NCBI GenBank assembly: GCA_902795255.1
Contig: CADBKS010000200.1
Location: 1-5,355 of the forward strand
DNA length: 5,355 nucleotides
Source: an uncultured Chloroflexota bacterium
GTDB lineage: Bacteria; Chloroflexota; Anaerolineae; Anaerolineales; Anaerolineaceae
Reading direction: 5' to 3'
The notes beneath the pieces were generated by a model. It was given only the letters and a program-made list of their open reading frames with translations, did no database searches and was not told the DNA's origin. Positions 4,947 through 5,355 of the stretch are shown in pieces. Position numbers and translations under genes: made by a program. How positions within the stretch are numbered: position 1 is the stretch's first letter; the number at the start of each line of letters is the position of its first letter.

Positions 4947-5355
4947 TTGCAGAAAATCATTCGACTCTGGAACATGTATCACATGACGTTTTTGAAAGGC
5001 CTGGGCGGGACCCTGTGGCTCTCGGCCCTGACGGTGTTTTTCGGGACGCTGCTGGGAATGCTGATCGCCCTGATGCGGATGGGCAAGTCCAGGATCCTCC
5101 GTGCCTTTGCGGATGTTTACATCGAGATCCTGCGCGGGACGCCGATCCTGCTCCAGCTCTACTTTTTCTGGATCGGATTGCCGAAACTGATCCCTTATGA
5201 GCTGTCGGATACCCAGTGCATCCTGGCTGCGCTGATCATCAACGCCTCAGCTTATATTTCCGAGATCATCCGTGCCGGCATCAACGCGGTCGATAAAGGC
5301 CAGTGGGAAGCGGCACGCAGCATCGGGCTGACCGAAACGCATGTGATGACCCGGG
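4947..5355 (+). CDS. Amino-acid ABC transporter permease (HisM/ArtQ/GlnP type), 3'-truncated by window edge
   Basis: Inner subunit of the importer, forming the membrane channel for the amino acid brought by the binding protein. The first 136 residues are visible. Hydrophobic segments lie at about 19-42 (GGTLWLSALTVFFGTLLGML), 65-82 and 91-108. Family motifs are the GLGGTLWLS opening of the three-helix N-terminal module, YIEILRGTPILLQLYFFW (58-75), NASAYISEIIRAGI (99-112), and the start of the cytoplasmic coupling loop KGQWEAARSIGL (117-128), the EAA motif that docks to the ATPase. Translation is taken from TTG at 4947; starting at ATG 4974 would remove nine residues without touching a motif. 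It lies 144 bases after the binding-protein gene with no promoter seen between them. The frame is still open at the right edge, where roughly 80 further residues and then the ATPase gene are expected. Confidence 0.93.
   Translation, partial: MQKIIRLWNMYHMTFLKGLGGTLWLSALTVFFGTLLGMLIALMRMGKSRILRAFADVYIEILRGTPILLQLYFFWIGLPKLIPYELSDTQCILAALIINASAYISEIIRAGINAVDKGQWEAARSIGLTETHVMTR

Noticed and set aside
4823..5200. Plus-strand ORF of 125 codons overlapping the permease
   Set aside because: It begins inside the intercistronic hairpin and runs out of frame through the permease, whose frame shows three membrane segments and the EAA motif.
1..5355. CRISPR array, insertion sequence or prophage
   Set aside because: No regularly spaced direct repeats, transposase or integrase motifs, or phage structural genes were seen on either strand. 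The tRNA and tmRNA 3' ends showed no duplicated attachment sequence within the window.

Overview
The window looks like ordinary chromosomal DNA of a bacterium of moderate GC content, most likely a Clostridia-like member of the Bacillota. This rests on strong AGGAGG-type ribosome binding sites, the long clostridial/Bacteroidota-type serine acetyltransferase, a one-piece tmRNA with a 14-codon tag, and a zinc-ribbon plus single-membrane-span protein of a kind common in Clostridia. The phylum is an inference. One point against a typical monoderm is that the solute-binding protein has no lipobox cysteine. I see no insertion sequence, prophage gene or CRISPR array.

Layout, left to right. (1) 3-896: 3' part of a serine O-acetyltransferase gene, ended by a hairpin terminator. 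(2) 1001-1071: tRNA-Gln(CTG) with its own promoter, followed by a terminator that also works in reverse. (3) 1159-2094, minus strand: a TPR-repeat protein of unknown function, convergent with the tRNA and sharing that terminator. (4) 2095-2562: a long divergent intergenic region with candidate promoters, short inverted repeats and one doubtful small ORF. (5) 2563-3339: a zinc-ribbon, single-membrane-span protein of unknown role. (6) 3392-3794: tmRNA (ssrA) with an encoded tag ANNRTSYAAMPLAA, an extended -10 promoter and a strong terminator. (7) 3975-4802 and 4947 to the window end: a polar amino-acid ABC importer, made of a secreted binding protein and the start of its HisM/ArtQ-type permease, separated by a strong hairpin. 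An ATPase gene would be expected beyond the right edge.

Most genes here are separate transcription units with a housekeeping flavour (cysteine synthesis, translation, ribosome rescue). The exception is the importer operon, where the binding protein and permease act together and the hairpin between them probably sets their expression ratio. I did not find a clearly new multi-gene system. The points most worth following up are the binding protein (no lipobox, and apparently no acidic residue at the usual alpha-amino site), the tmRNA tag, the leader structures, and the uncharacterised TPR and zinc-ribbon proteins.
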